Assembly (NCBI RefSeq): GCF_947654275.1
Contig: NZ_CANTJS010000028.1
Span: 1 to 37,098, forward strand
Direction of reading: 5' to 3'
Length of the DNA stretch: 37,098 nt
Source of the DNA: an uncultured Oscillibacter sp.
GTDB lineage: Bacteria > Bacillota > Clostridia > Oscillospirales > Oscillospiraceae
Shown one piece after another: positions 15,537 to 23,792 of this stretch. The translations under genes were made by a program, and so were the position numbers. How positions within the stretch are numbered: the first letter of the stretch is position 1; every line of letters begins with the position of its first letter. A model generated the notes under the pieces. The model worked only from the letters and a program-made list of their open reading frames with translations, ran no database searches and was not told where the DNA came from.

Positions 15537-15565
15537 ACAAAAGGCCGGAATTCCCGGCCTTTTGT
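15537..15565 (-). terminator. Intrinsic terminator of lon
   Basis: ACAAAAGGCCGG and CCGGCCTTTTGT form a perfect 12-bp stem around a 5-nt loop. It lies 8 bp after the lon stop codon, with the T-rich half at its 3' side on the minus strand. Confidence 0.88.
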
Positions 15566-15572
15566 TCGTTCT

Positions 15573-17981
15573 TCACTGGCGCAGCGCCGGTTCGCTCTCC
15601 CGGCCCAGAGGCGCAAATGCGCTCACATGCTCCGACACCTCTTCCCGCACCGGGTCCGGCTCCGGAACCAGCGCCTCGGCAAAGACCTGGTCCACCGTCT
15701 CCACCGGCACAAACCGCAGCGCCGCCCGCACCGTCTGATCGATCTCCTCCAGGTCCCGGACGTTGTCCTTGGGAATCAGCACCGTGCCGATGCCGCAGCG
15801 GAGCGCGGCCATGGTCTTCTCCTTCAGCCCGCCGATGGCCAGCACCCGGCCCCGGAGGGTCACCTCTCCCGTCATGGCAATGCCCGCCTTGATCTTCCGC
15901 TCCGTCAGAGCGGAGAGCATGGCGGTAGTGACGGCGATGCCCGCCGAGGGCCCGTCCTTGGGCACGGCCCCCTCCGGGAAATGCACGTGGATGTCCTTGG
16001 TCTTGTAGAATTCCGCCTCGATGCCCAGCACCGCGGCCCGGCTTCTGAGGCAGCTCAGCGCCGCTTGGGCGGATTCCTTCATGACGTCTCCCAGGTTGCC
16101 GGTCAGCTCCAGCTTGCCGGTTCCCTCCATCACATTGACCTCCACCTCCAGAATCTCGCCGCCGCTCTCCGTCCAGGCCAGACCGTTCACCACGCCGGTC
16201 TCCTCCTTCTCTGTGTGAACGGCAGGGGGATAGGGCTGGCAGTCCAGCAGCTTGGGAAGCGCTTCTTCCGTCACGGTCAGGCGTTTGACGCCGCCCCTCA
16301 GCAGCGCCATGTCCGCCTTGCGGCACAGGGCCGCCAGCCGCCGTTCCAGAAGGCGCACGCCGGATTCCCGGGTATAGTCCCGGATGATGGCCCGCAGCAC
16401 GTCGTCGCTGACCCGCAGGGCGGTCTTCTTCAGTCCGTGCTCCGCCATCTGCTTGGGCAGCAGGTTCCGCCGGGCAATCTGCACCTTTTCCTCGTCCGTG
16501 TAGCTGGAGAGACGAATCACCTCCATCCGGTCCAGCAGAGGCCGGGGGATGGTGTCGGTGGTGTTGGCGGTGGTGATAAACATGACCCGGCTCAGGTCCA
16601 CGGGGACCTCCATGTAGTGATCCCGGAACGCGTGGTTCTGCTCGCTGTCCAGCACCTCCAGCAGGGCGGCGGCGGGGTCTCCCCGGTAGTCGCTGCCCAG
16701 CTTGTCAATCTCATCCAGCAGCAGCAGGGGATTCATGGAGCCGCCCCGGATGATGGCCTCAATGACCCGTCCGGGCATGGACCCTATGTAGGTCCTGCGG
16801 TGGCCCCGGATGTCCGCCTCATCCCGGACGCCCCCCAGGCTCAGCCGGGCCAGCTTCCTGTTCAGCGCCTTGGCCACGGAAATGGCAATGGAGGTCTTGC
16901 CCACCCCCGGCGGGCCCACCAGGCAGAGAATCTGCCCCTTGCCCTCGGGGTTCATCTGGCGCACCGCGATGGTCTCCAGAATCCGTTCCTTCACCTTTTC
17001 CAGGCCAAAGTGGTCCTTTTCCAGCGCCTTTCGGGCGGCGTCCACGCTGACCCGTTCCCGCGTCTCCTGATTCCAGGGCATTTCCAGGCACACGTCCAGA
17101 TAATTCCGAATCACCGAGGCCTCGGCGCTGCCGTAGGGCTGGCGGGACAGCTTATCCACCTCTTTCAGCAGGCGGCGCTCCGTTTCCTCCTCCAGACCCA
17201 GGGCCTGAATCTTCTGGCGGTAGGCGTCCAACTCGTCGTCCTCATCCTCCCCCAGCTCGTTCTGAAGCACCCGAATCTGCGTCCGGAGAATCTGGTCCCG
17301 CTGGGTCCGGACCAGCTGGTCCCGGATTTTTCCCTCCATCTCGTGCTCGAAACCCAGGATGTTGCACTCCCGGGCCAGCAGGCCGTTGAGCTTCCGCAGA
17401 CGGACGAAGGGGGAGGGCTCCTCCAGAATTTCCTGCTTGTCCGTGTGGCGCAGGGCGATGTTCTGGGCGATGAAATCCGCCAGATACCCCGGGTCCCGGC
17501 AGTCCATCACCGTGGCGGCCACCTCGTCCGCCACGCTGCCCGCCATCTGGGCATACTCGCTGAACAGATTCCAGGTCTGCCGCAGCAGCGCTTCCGTCCG
17601 GGGGCTCCGGGCCTCCTTCTCGCCCCCCTCATTCAACAGCTCCACATTGGCCTGGAGATAGGGCGTGGCCTGCCACAGCCGGCGCAGCCGGGCCCGCTGG
17701 CGGCCCTCCACCACGCAGCGGACAGACCCGGCGGACAGCCGCAGAATCTGCCGGATGCGGGATACCGTGCCGATGGCGTAGAGATCCTTCTCCTCCGGCG
17801 CTTCCACGCTGACCTCCCGCTGGGTGACCAGAAAGATCTCCTGCTCCGCCTCCATGGCCCGCTCCAGCGCCAGAATCGAGGCCCGGCGCTCCACATCCAG
17901 CGTCAGGTTCATGTGGGGAAATACTGTGAGACCCCGAAGGGCCAGAACGGGGACATTGATGGTAATTGCTTCCATTTCCAT
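15573..17981 (-). CDS. lon: ATP-dependent protease Lon
   Basis: The 802-residue protein degrades misfolded and regulatory proteins in the cytoplasm. The N-terminal substrate domain covers roughly residues 10-200, followed by a coiled linker. The AAA+ module has Walker A GPPGVGKTS near 360 and Walker B LLLLDEIDKL near 420. The protease dyad is Ser679 in KDGPSAG and Lys722 in GGLKEK, the same numbers as in E. coli Lon. The start at 17981 is chosen because AAGGAG lies eight bases upstream; the open frame continues to 18167 without a ribosome site. It has its own terminator. It follows clpX after a 422-bp non-coding gap and has no CIRCE or CtsR box that I could see. Confidence 0.97.
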   Translation of the reverse strand: MEMEAITINVPVLALRGLTVFPHMNLTLDVERRASILALERAMEAEQEIFLVTQREVSVEAPEEKDLYAIGTVSRIRQILRLSAGSVRCVVEGRQRARLRRLWQATPYLQANVELLNEGGEKEARSPRTEALLRQTWNLFSEYAQMAGSVADEVAATVMDCRDPGYLADFIAQNIALRHTDKQEILEEPSPFVRLRKLNGLLARECNILGFEHEMEGKIRDQLVRTQRDQILRTQIRVLQNELGEDEDDELDAYRQKIQALGLEEETERRLLKEVDKLSRQPYGSAEASVIRNYLDVCLEMPWNQETRERVSVDAARKALEKDHFGLEKVKERILETIAVRQMNPEGKGQILCLVGPPGVGKTSIAISVAKALNRKLARLSLGGVRDEADIRGHRRTYIGSMPGRVIEAIIRGGSMNPLLLLDEIDKLGSDYRGDPAAALLEVLDSEQNHAFRDHYMEVPVDLSRVMFITTANTTDTIPRPLLDRMEVIRLSSYTDEEKVQIARRNLLPKQMAEHGLKKTALRVSDDVLRAIIRDYTRESGVRLLERRLAALCRKADMALLRGGVKRLTVTEEALPKLLDCQPYPPAVHTEKEETGVVNGLAWTESGGEILEVEVNVMEGTGKLELTGNLGDVMKESAQAALSCLRSRAAVLGIEAEFYKTKDIHVHFPEGAVPKDGPSAGIAVTTAMLSALTERKIKAGIAMTGEVTLRGRVLAIGGLKEKTMAALRCGIGTVLIPKDNVRDLEEIDQTVRAALRFVPVETVDQVFAEALVPEPDPVREEVSEHVSAFAPLGRESEPALRQ

Positions 17982-18364
17982 AGGATTGCTCCTTTCCAGG
18001 GGCCTCTTTCTCTCTTTATGTTCCCTGCGTCTTTCTGATAATATCCAATGTGCCTGAGCAGCCGGCCGCCATGTACCTTCCCCGCCGGCTGAGCCCGGAG
18101 GCTCTCCGCTTATAACCGCTAAACAGGACGGACCATGCTTCCGGCTGTATATACAAAAAGGAATCACCCGGCAGGAAAATTACTCTTTGCATAAGAATTT
18201 CCTTTTCCCCGGGGCAGAAGGGGGCCGCAGACGCCGGATGCTCCCCCGGCGGGTCCGCCGGACGGCATGGGGCTGCGTATCCCCGTCCGGCCCTTCGGCC
18301 TGGTTCACCGCACACTCCTCCGTCTCCGGCAGAACCGGAGTGAACCGCCATACACGATGGACCA
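17982..18364 (-). other. Long structured spacer between clpX and lon
   Basis: This non-coding stretch presumably contains the lon promoter and leader, but I found no convincing -35/-10 pair. On the minus strand there are several stems: ACTCCGG-TTCTG-CCGGAGA, and CCGGAC...GTCCGG enclosing GGGG/CCCC (about 18261-18293). Short open frames here lack ribosome sites and protein-like composition. No heat-shock operator was seen. Confidence 0.5.
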
Positions 18365-18393
18365 AAAAGAGGAAGGGGGCCCCTTCCTCTTTT
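18365..18393 (-). terminator. Intrinsic terminator of clpX
   Basis: AAAAGAGGAAGGGG and CCCCTTCCTCTTTT form a nearly continuous palindrome with a minimal loop. It lies 10 bp after the clpX stop and ends in a T-run on the minus strand. It could also act in the other direction. Confidence 0.88.
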
Positions 18394-18403
18394 CGCTCAC
18401 TGT

Positions 18404-19717
18404 TCAAGACGCCGACTTCGGGGATGACTTGCGGGACTTTCCGCCCTTGCCGGTGTTCAGTTTTACGGAATAGTTGATTTTGTCCGGGTTCCGGGTCAGT
18501 GTGGGCTGGCCTTTGCCCTCCACGCAGTCCCGGGTTACCACAGCCTTGACGATAGTGGGGTCCGAGGGGATGTCGTACATAATCTGAGTCAGCATCCCTT
18601 CCATCACCGCCCGGAGGCCCCGGGCGCCGATGTTGCGCTCAATGGCCTTGTCTGCGATGGCGTCCAGCGCCTCTGGCTCAAAGACCAGCTCCACGTCATC
18701 GTATTCCAGAAGCTTTTTGTACTGCTTCACCAAAGCGTTCTTCGGCTCCTGGAGAATACGCACCAGATCCTCCCGCTTCAGGGCGTTCAGTGGCGCAATG
18801 ACCGGCAGACGGCCCACCAGCTCCGGAATAATGCCGTATTTCAGCACGTCCCGGGGCTGCACATCGTGGAGAATCCTGCCCAGGTCCTTGTCCTTCTTCC
18901 CCTGGACATTGGCTCCAAACCCGATGCTCTTCTGATCCAGCCGCTTTTCAATGATCTTCTCCAGCCCGTCGAAGGCCCCGCCGCAGATGAACAGGATGTT
19001 CTTGGTGTTCATCTGGATAAACTCCTGGTGGGGGTGCTTCCGGCCGCCCTGGGGCGGCACGTTGGCAATGGTGCCTTCCACGATTTTCAGCAGCGCCTGC
19101 TGTACACCCTCGCCGGAGACGTCCCGTGTGATGGAGGTGTTCTCGCTCTTCCGGGCAATCTTGTCGATTTCATCCACATAGATGATGCCGTGCTCCGCCC
19201 GCTCCACGTCGAAGTCCGCCGCCTGGAGCAGACGCAGGAGGATATTCTCCACATCGTCGCCCACATAGCCGGCCTCTGTCAAGGTGGTGGCGTCGGCAAT
19301 GGCGAAGGGGACCTTCAGGATGCGGGCCAGCGTCTGGGCAAACAGGGTCTTGCCGGAGCCGGTGGGGCCCAGCATCAGGATGTTGCTCTTCTGGAGCTCC
19401 ACATCCTCGTCTCCGCCGAAGAAAATGCGCTTGTAGTGGTTGTAAACCGCCACGGACAGGGAGATTTTGGCCTCCTCCTGCCCAATGACATACTGGTCCA
19501 GAATGTCCCGGATCTCCCGGGGCGTGGGGAGCTGATCCGGAAGATCCTCCAGGGGATCGGGGCCCAGGGGCTCATAGCCGTCGCTTAAAATACTCATGCA
19601 CAGCTGGACGCACTCGTCGCAGATGCGCACGCCGGGGCCCTGAATCATGCGGTGTACCTGCTGCTCATGCTTGCCGCAGAAGGAACATCGCAGGGTCTTC
19701 TTGCCGTCGTCGCTCAT
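18404..19717 (-). CDS. clpX: ATP-dependent Clp protease ATP-binding subunit ClpX
   Basis: The 437-residue AAA+ unfoldase feeds substrates to ClpP. The N-terminal zinc domain has C-x2-C and C-x2-C pairs ([16 protein letters not shown]). Walker A is GPTGSGKT and Walker B is IYVDEIDKI. The sensor and pore region includes [10 protein letters not shown] and the arginine finger segment PELVGRLP. A basic, Ser-rich tail ([15 protein letters not shown]) extends slightly past the usual end. It starts 69 bp after clpP and is probably co-transcribed with it. Confidence 0.97.
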   Translation of the reverse strand: MSDDGKKTLRCSFCGKHEQQVHRMIQGPGVRICDECVQLCMSILSDGYEPLGPDPLEDLPDQLPTPREIRDILDQYVIGQEEAKISLSVAVYNHYKRIFFGGDEDVELQKSNILMLGPTGSGKTLFAQTLARILKVPFAIADATTLTEAGYVGDDVENILLRLLQAADFDVERAEHGIIYVDEIDKIARKSENTSITRDVSGEGVQQALLKIVEGTIANVPPQGGRKHPHQEFIQMNTKNILFICGGAFDGLEKIIEKRLDQKSIGFGANVQGKKDKDLGRILHDVQPRDVLKYGIIPELVGRLPVIAPLNALKREDLVRILQEPKNALVKQYKKLLEYDDVELVFEPEALDAIADKAIERNIGARGLRAVMEGMLTQIMYDIPSDPTIVKAVVTRDCVEGKGQPTLTRNPDKINYSVKLNTGKGGKSRKSSPKSAS

Positions 19718-19786
19718 ACTTATTACTCCTCAGCTCTTGCTATCTCTATGCCTGACATGGTGCGGGGTCCGCGCCGTCCGGGGGAC

Positions 19787-20401
19787 TCAGCCCTCGGACT
19801 CCGGCTTTTTCTCCGACTTGTTCACCAGAATCTTGTCAATCAGACCGAATTCCCTGGCCTCCTCGGCGCTCATGAAGTTATCCCGCTCGCAGGCGGCGGT
19901 AACCTCCTCAACGGAGCGGCCGGTGTTCTCCGACAGAATGCGGTTCATCCGCTTCTTGATGGTCTCCAGGCGCTTCAGGTGAATGGCCATATCGGTAATC
20001 TGTCCCTGCGTGCCGGCGGAAGGCTGGTGGATCATGATTTCCGCGTTGGGCAGGGCGATGCGCTTGCCCTTGGCGCCGGCGGAGAGGAGGAAGGCGCCCA
20101 TGCTGGCGGCCATGCCCACGCAGATGGTGGAGACGTCGCACTTGACATACTGCATGGTATCATAGATGGCCATGCCGTCGGTGACAGAGCCTCCGGGGCT
20201 GTTGATATACAGCTGGATATCCTTGTCGGGGTCCTGGGCCTCCAGATACAGCAGCTGCGCCACAATCAGGCTGGCGGTGGTGGCGTTGACCTCCTCCCCC
20301 AGAAACACGATGCGGTCGTTCAGCAGGCGGGAAAAAATGTCATAAGAGCGCTCTCCGCGGTTGGTCTGCTCCACAACATAAGGGACTAAACTCACTTTCA
20401 T
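19787..20401 (-). CDS. clpP: ATP-dependent Clp protease proteolytic subunit ClpP
   Basis: This 204-residue serine peptidase forms the barrel that degrades proteins unfolded by ClpX. The catalytic triad is visible as Ser100 (GMAASMGAF), His125 (IMIHQPS) and Asp174 (ERDNFMS). The N-terminal axial loop region starts [18 protein letters not shown], so little or no propeptide is removed. ACTGGAGG stands before the ATG. It lies between tig and clpX in the classic order. Confidence 0.97.
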   Translation of the reverse strand: MKVSLVPYVVEQTNRGERSYDIFSRLLNDRIVFLGEEVNATTASLIVAQLLYLEAQDPDKDIQLYINSPGGSVTDGMAIYDTMQYVKCDVSTICVGMAASMGAFLLSAGAKGKRIALPNAEIMIHQPSAGTQGQITDMAIHLKRLETIKKRMNRILSENTGRSVEEVTAACERDNFMSAEEAREFGLIDKILVNKSEKKPESEG

Positions 20402-20460
20402 AACCTCCAGTCTTTTCCGGGCAGGCCGCCGTTTTCAGCCCGCGGACATGCCCAATAAAC

Positions 20461-20497
20461 CATTTTCCCATGATACCACAGGCGTCATGGGAAAATG
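20461..20497. repeat. 12-bp inverted repeat between tig and clpP
   Basis: CATTTTCCCATG and CATGGGAAAATG are perfect inverse copies around a 13-nt loop. The structure follows the tig stop by about 40 bp and precedes clpP by 60 bp. It may attenuate tig transcription, or be an operator for clpP, since TATCAT inside the loop resembles a -10 on the minus strand. Confidence 0.65.
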
Positions 20498-20536
20498 TGT
20501 CGAATCTGTTAAATGTATCCCGGAAAAGATTCGGGC

Positions 20537-21997
20537 TTATTCGCCGTGATTCTCGCCGCCCTCGGGCTTTTCGGCGTCCTCAGTCTTTTTCTTCCGGGTC
20601 CGCTTGGGCTTTTCGGCCGCCTCGTCGGCAGGGGCCTCCTCGGTTTTCTTCTTCCGGGTCCGCTTGGGCTTTTCAGCGGAGGCCTCCTCGGCGGGAGCCT
20701 CCTCAGCGGGCTTTTCCTCCGGCTTGACGGCGATAGCGTTCTCCACCACGATATCCACGGCCTTGCGGCTGCACAGCTGATCCCGGATGGTATCGGTCTG
20801 GAGATACTTCTTCACCATCTCCACGTCCATGCCGAACTGGTCGGCCATCCGCTTGAACTCGGCCTCCACGTCCTCATCGCTGACGGTGATGTTTTCCGCC
20901 TTGATGATGGCGGCCACGGCCAGATCCATCCGAACCTGCCGCAGGGCGGGCTCCCTGGCGTCCTCCAGAATCTTGGCCTCGCTCATGCCGGTCAGCTGGA
21001 GATACTGGTCATAGGGGATGCCCTGCTGGGCCACCTGGGACTTGAAGTTCTCCAGGAACTGCCGGGCCTGTCCCTCCACCATGGCATCGGGAACCTCGGC
21101 GGTAACGCCCTCGGCCACCTGGGTCATCAGCTCGTCTTCAAACTCCCGGTCGATCTCCTTCTGCCGCTCCTCACTGATTTTCTTCTCCAGGTCGGCCTTC
21201 AGCTCCTCCAGGGTGTCGAACTCGCTGACGTCCTTGGCAAAGTCGTCGTCCATGGCCGGGACTTCCTTCTCCTTCACGCTGCTGCACTTCACCTTGAAGA
21301 CCACCGCCTTGCCGGCCAGGTCCGCATGGTAATCCTCGGGGAAGGTGATGTCGATATCTTTTTCGTCGCCGGCCTTCATGCCCACGACCTGCTCCTCAAA
21401 GCCGGGGACAAAGCTGCCGGATCCCAGCTCCAGACTGTGGTTGGTCCCCTTGCCGCCGTCAAAGGGCTTGCCGTCCAGGAAGCCCTCGAAGTCAATCACC
21501 GCGGTATCGCCCTCTCTGGCCTCCCGCTCCACGGTCTCCAACCGGGTATTCCGGTCGGCCAGGGCCTTCAGGCGGCGCTCCACATCCTCGGCAGCCACCG
21601 ACAGCTCCGCCCTGGGGGCGGACAGGCCCTTGTACTGGCCCAGTGTCACCTCGGGATACACGGGTGCGACAGCCTTGAAGGTGAAGCCCTGCCGGGTGCA
21701 CTCACCCACCAGCTCCACGGCAGGGTATCCCACTACCGGAAGCTCCTTTTCCTTCACAGCCGCCTCATAGGCGTCGGGGAAGGCAATGTTGATGGCCTCG
21801 TCAAAGAAGACCGACGGGCCGTACATGCCCTCGATGACCTTCCGGGGGGCCTTGCCGGGACGGAAGCCAGGCACGTTGATCTTGCCCCTCATCTTCCGAT
21901 ACGCCTTTTCCATGGCGGCTTCAAAGGCCTCCGCCTCCACCTCAATGGTCAGCGCAACCTGACTTTTCTCAACTTTTTCACAGCTTTTCACACTCAT
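20537..21997 (-). CDS. tig: Trigger factor, with an extended Lys/Glu-rich tail
   Basis: This ribosome-bound chaperone and peptidyl-prolyl isomerase has 486 residues, about 50 more than usual. The N-terminal ribosome-docking motif reads NVPGFRPGKAPRKVI. The FKBP-type domain begins near GDTAVIDFEGFLDGKPFDGG, and the helical C-domain follows. The extra tail after the normal end is low complexity, with the block KPKRTRKKKTE occurring twice, alternating with EEAPAEEA-type acidic runs. The start at 21997 is chosen because GGAGG lies ten bases upstream; an earlier ATG at 22018 precedes that ribosome site. A hairpin (CCGGCT-GAC-AGCCGG) sits in the short leader. Confidence 0.95.
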   Translation of the reverse strand: MSVKSCEKVEKSQVALTIEVEAEAFEAAMEKAYRKMRGKINVPGFRPGKAPRKVIEGMYGPSVFFDEAINIAFPDAYEAAVKEKELPVVGYPAVELVGECTRQGFTFKAVAPVYPEVTLGQYKGLSAPRAELSVAAEDVERRLKALADRNTRLETVEREAREGDTAVIDFEGFLDGKPFDGGKGTNHSLELGSGSFVPGFEEQVVGMKAGDEKDIDITFPEDYHADLAGKAVVFKVKCSSVKEKEVPAMDDDFAKDVSEFDTLEELKADLEKKISEERQKEIDREFEDELMTQVAEGVTAEVPDAMVEGQARQFLENFKSQVAQQGIPYDQYLQLTGMSEAKILEDAREPALRQVRMDLAVAAIIKAENITVSDEDVEAEFKRMADQFGMDVEMVKKYLQTDTIRDQLCSRKAVDIVVENAIAVKPEEKPAEEAPAEEASAEKPKRTRKKKTEEAPADEAAEKPKRTRKKKTEDAEKPEGGENHGE

Positions 21998-22046
21998 GAT
22001 GTCTTTTCCTCCGTTCATCGCCGGCTGACAGCCGGTGCAAGATGGT

Positions 22047-22076
22047 ATTTTAACAGAAAAATTTCAAAAATGCCAG
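22047..22076 (-). promoter_or_regulatory. Probable tig promoter
   Basis: CTGGCA (22076-22071) and TAAAAT (22052-22047) are separated by 18 bp in an AT-rich stretch just upstream of tig. The match to the consensus is moderate. Confidence 0.4.
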
Positions 22077-22087
22077 TCTTTTTTCCA

Positions 22088-22768
22088 TCAATCGCAAATT
22101 TTTTTCGGGACAAAACCCAAATGGTCGGCGGAGATCAGGGAAAAGTCCGTCCCGTCCCGTTTTCCCTCCCATCTCCGGCGGATGGCGTGGCCGTGGAGAT
22201 GCCCGTAGCAGCAGAGGCGGACGTGGTATTTTTCCAGTGTTTCCAGAATCTCCGGGCACTCATAGCCCTGGTAGAGAGGCGGATAGTGCAGGAAGCAGAG
22301 GGCGGGGCGGTCCCCCGCCGCCTTCAAAGAGGTCTCCAGACGCCCCACCTCACGGTTCAGCACCTTTACATTATGGGCGTCCTCCTCCAGAAACCAGCCA
22401 CGGGTTCCGCAGACGGCAAACTCACCATAGAACACGCAGCCGTTGTGGAGCATCTCCAGGGTGCGGATGCCCTTCTCGTCAAAAAAGCGGTGGAGCTTGG
22501 CGGCGGTGGTCCACCAGTAGTCGTGATTGCCCTTGACCAGGTACTTTTGGCAGGGGAACCGGTCCAGAAACCTGAAATCGGCCTCCGCCTCTTCCAGCGT
22601 CATCCCCCAGGAGGTATCCCCCGCCAGCACCAGAACATCCCCGGCGTCCAGCCGGCCCAGGGACTCCGCGATGCGCTCCGTATAGCGCTCCCAGGCAGGG
22701 CCGAACACCTCCATGGACTTGTCCGCCGTCAGGGAGAGATGCAGGTCTCCCATGGCGTAGAGGGCCAT
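22088..22768 (-). CDS. Calcineurin-like metallophosphoesterase
   Basis: The 226-residue protein carries the full two-metal phosphoesterase signature in order: GDLHL (DxH), LVLAGDTSWG (GDx), VKGNHDYWW (GNHD), LHYPPLY and GHLHGHAI (GHxH). It is cytoplasmic, with no signal peptide. The GDTSWGM variant and overall length fit the stand-alone bacterial phosphatases of unknown substrate that are often listed as YkuE-like or serine/threonine-phosphatase-like. AAGGAGG precedes the ATG. It ends 90 bp before tig and follows two small zinc-ribbon genes. No substrate can be given. Confidence 0.85.
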   Translation of the reverse strand: MALYAMGDLHLSLTADKSMEVFGPAWERYTERIAESLGRLDAGDVLVLAGDTSWGMTLEEAEADFRFLDRFPCQKYLVKGNHDYWWTTAAKLHRFFDEKGIRTLEMLHNGCVFYGEFAVCGTRGWFLEEDAHNVKVLNREVGRLETSLKAAGDRPALCFLHYPPLYQGYECPEILETLEKYHVRLCCYGHLHGHAIRRRWEGKRDGTDFSLISADHLGFVPKKICD

Positions 22769-22806
22769 AGGCGCCCCTCCTTTTCCGCGTTTTGCCGGGT
22801 CCGGCC

Positions 22807-23106
22807 TCAGCCGCCGGTTCCCGGGTTCTCTTCATCGTCGTAGACAATGGTGTGGCCGCAGTAGCGGCAGACGCCGCCGGTTCCCCTCCGGACTCTGGGG
22901 ATGCTGGACAGGCTCTGTCCGCAGCAGGGACAGCGCAGCTTTTCCTGACACACCACCGCCCCGGCCAGAAACGCCCCGGGCAGCAGCCACGCCGGAAGCC
23001 CCGCCCCCAGCAGCAGAATCAGCGCGATGGACAGCGGCAGTCCCGCCGCGCAGACCCAATAGGCCCGGGCCCAGCTCCGTTTCAGCGGCTTGACATTTCG
23101 GTTCAT
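22807..23106 (-). CDS. Small zinc-ribbon membrane protein (paralogue 1)
   Basis: The 99-residue protein starts with a basic segment (KPLKRSWARAYWV). Two hydrophobic stretches form a probable helical hairpin across the membrane (about residues 17-52). The C-terminal half is a zinc ribbon with CPCCG and CRYCG, then an acidic IVYDDEE end. The neighbouring gene has the same plan and a similar opening (LKREWAKLYW) and ending (FIYDDE), so the two arose by tandem duplication. Function is unknown; the ribbon faces the cytoplasm if the positive-inside rule holds for the N-terminus. Confidence 0.8.
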   Translation of the reverse strand: MNRNVKPLKRSWARAYWVCAAGLPLSIALILLLGAGLPAWLLPGAFLAGAVVCQEKLRCPCCGQSLSSIPRVRRGTGGVCRYCGHTIVYDDEENPGTGG

Positions 23107-23122
23107 CCCTCCCCCTTTCTCC

Positions 23123-23431
23123 TCAGTGCCGTTTCTTCTTTTTCTCCTTCCCCACCTCGTCGTCGTAGATGAAGGGCATTCCGCAGCGGGGGCAGTACAC
23201 CGTTTTCTCGGAGGGCCGGGCCTGGGGCCAGCGGGGTTCCCCCTTGCCGCAGTACGGGCATTTCAGATGCTCGCTGCTGACAATGATGCCCACGATGCTG
23301 GCCGCGATCAAAATCAGGCAGACGCCCCGGAGGGTGTCGTTGGGAATCAGCAGGCCCAGCAGCACCAGCGCCGCGATGGCTCCGATGCTGAACCAGTAGA
23401 GCTTTGCCCATTCCCGTTTCAACGTTTTCAA
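23123..23431 (-). CDS. Small zinc-ribbon membrane protein (paralogue 2)
   Basis: The protein has 102 residues. The opening KTLKREWAKLYWFS is basic and amphipathic. Two membrane segments follow (about residues 14-52). CPYCGKG and CPRCGMP pairs then form a zinc ribbon, and the tail is strongly basic (GKEKKKKRH). It is separated from paralogue 1 by 16 bp and is probably co-transcribed with it. The Lys-rich tail, absent from paralogue 1, could touch nucleic acid or acidic phospholipid. No known function is recognised. Confidence 0.8.
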   Translation of the reverse strand: MKTLKREWAKLYWFSIGAIAALVLLGLLIPNDTLRGVCLILIAASIVGIIVSSEHLKCPYCGKGEPRWPQARPSEKTVYCPRCGMPFIYDDEVGKEKKKKRH

Positions 23432-23792
23432 GACAGCTTCTCCCTTTCTTCCTCCGCTTCATCGTCACAGGTGAAGGGCCTTCGGTTTGATCCCGCAAAT
23501 TCTCAATATCCAGGCATCCGGCCCGCGACGCCAAAGCGCCAGGTGAGCGGCCGCGAAAAGAGAAGGGCGGGCCTTTCAGTGAGCGCCCCCGCCTGCGCCA
23601 TGCTGCGGGCTGGAGTCCTGCGGAATCGAGGCCTTGCAGCTCTTGCGCGAAGCGGTTTTTCTCTTTTGGACCGTCCACGGCCCGTTTTCTCTTTTTGGCC
23701 GCGCCAAAAAGAGAAAACGGGGGTGGAATGGACAAGCCGGCATACTGGCATGAGACTCCCTCGCCCGTCAGGGCGGGAATAAACTTCTCGGA
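23432..23792. repeat. Non-coding spacer with a 19-bp perfect palindrome, probable dispersed repeat
   Basis: This gap holds no credible gene. At 23681-23721 a 19-bp arm beginning CCCGTTTTCTCTTTTTGGC pairs perfectly with its inverse around the loop CGC. A degenerate copy of one arm (CGGTTTTTCTCTTTTGGA) lies just before it. Open frames across the region have biased, low-quality composition. The strong hairpin lies about 110 bp upstream of the zinc-ribbon gene pair's neighbour side and 70 bp beyond the thrC stop, so it can end thrC transcription. The composition suggests a repeat family spread in the genome, which I cannot verify here. Confidence 0.55.

Noticed and set aside
15507-18038. 843-residue open frame opposite lon
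   Set aside because: Shadow of lon; no known domain and a biased composition.
18180-18407. 75-residue open frame between clpX and lon
   Set aside because: It begins inside the end of clpX and spans the clpX terminator, with no ribosome site.
20513-22843. 776-residue open frame opposite tig and the metallophosphoesterase
   Set aside because: It runs across two real genes and their spacer, so it cannot be a natural coding unit.
23503-23751. 82-residue open frame in the spacer upstream of the thrC end
   Set aside because: It crosses the 19-bp palindrome, has no ribosome site and reads as low-complexity basic sequence. It is treated as part of a repeat.
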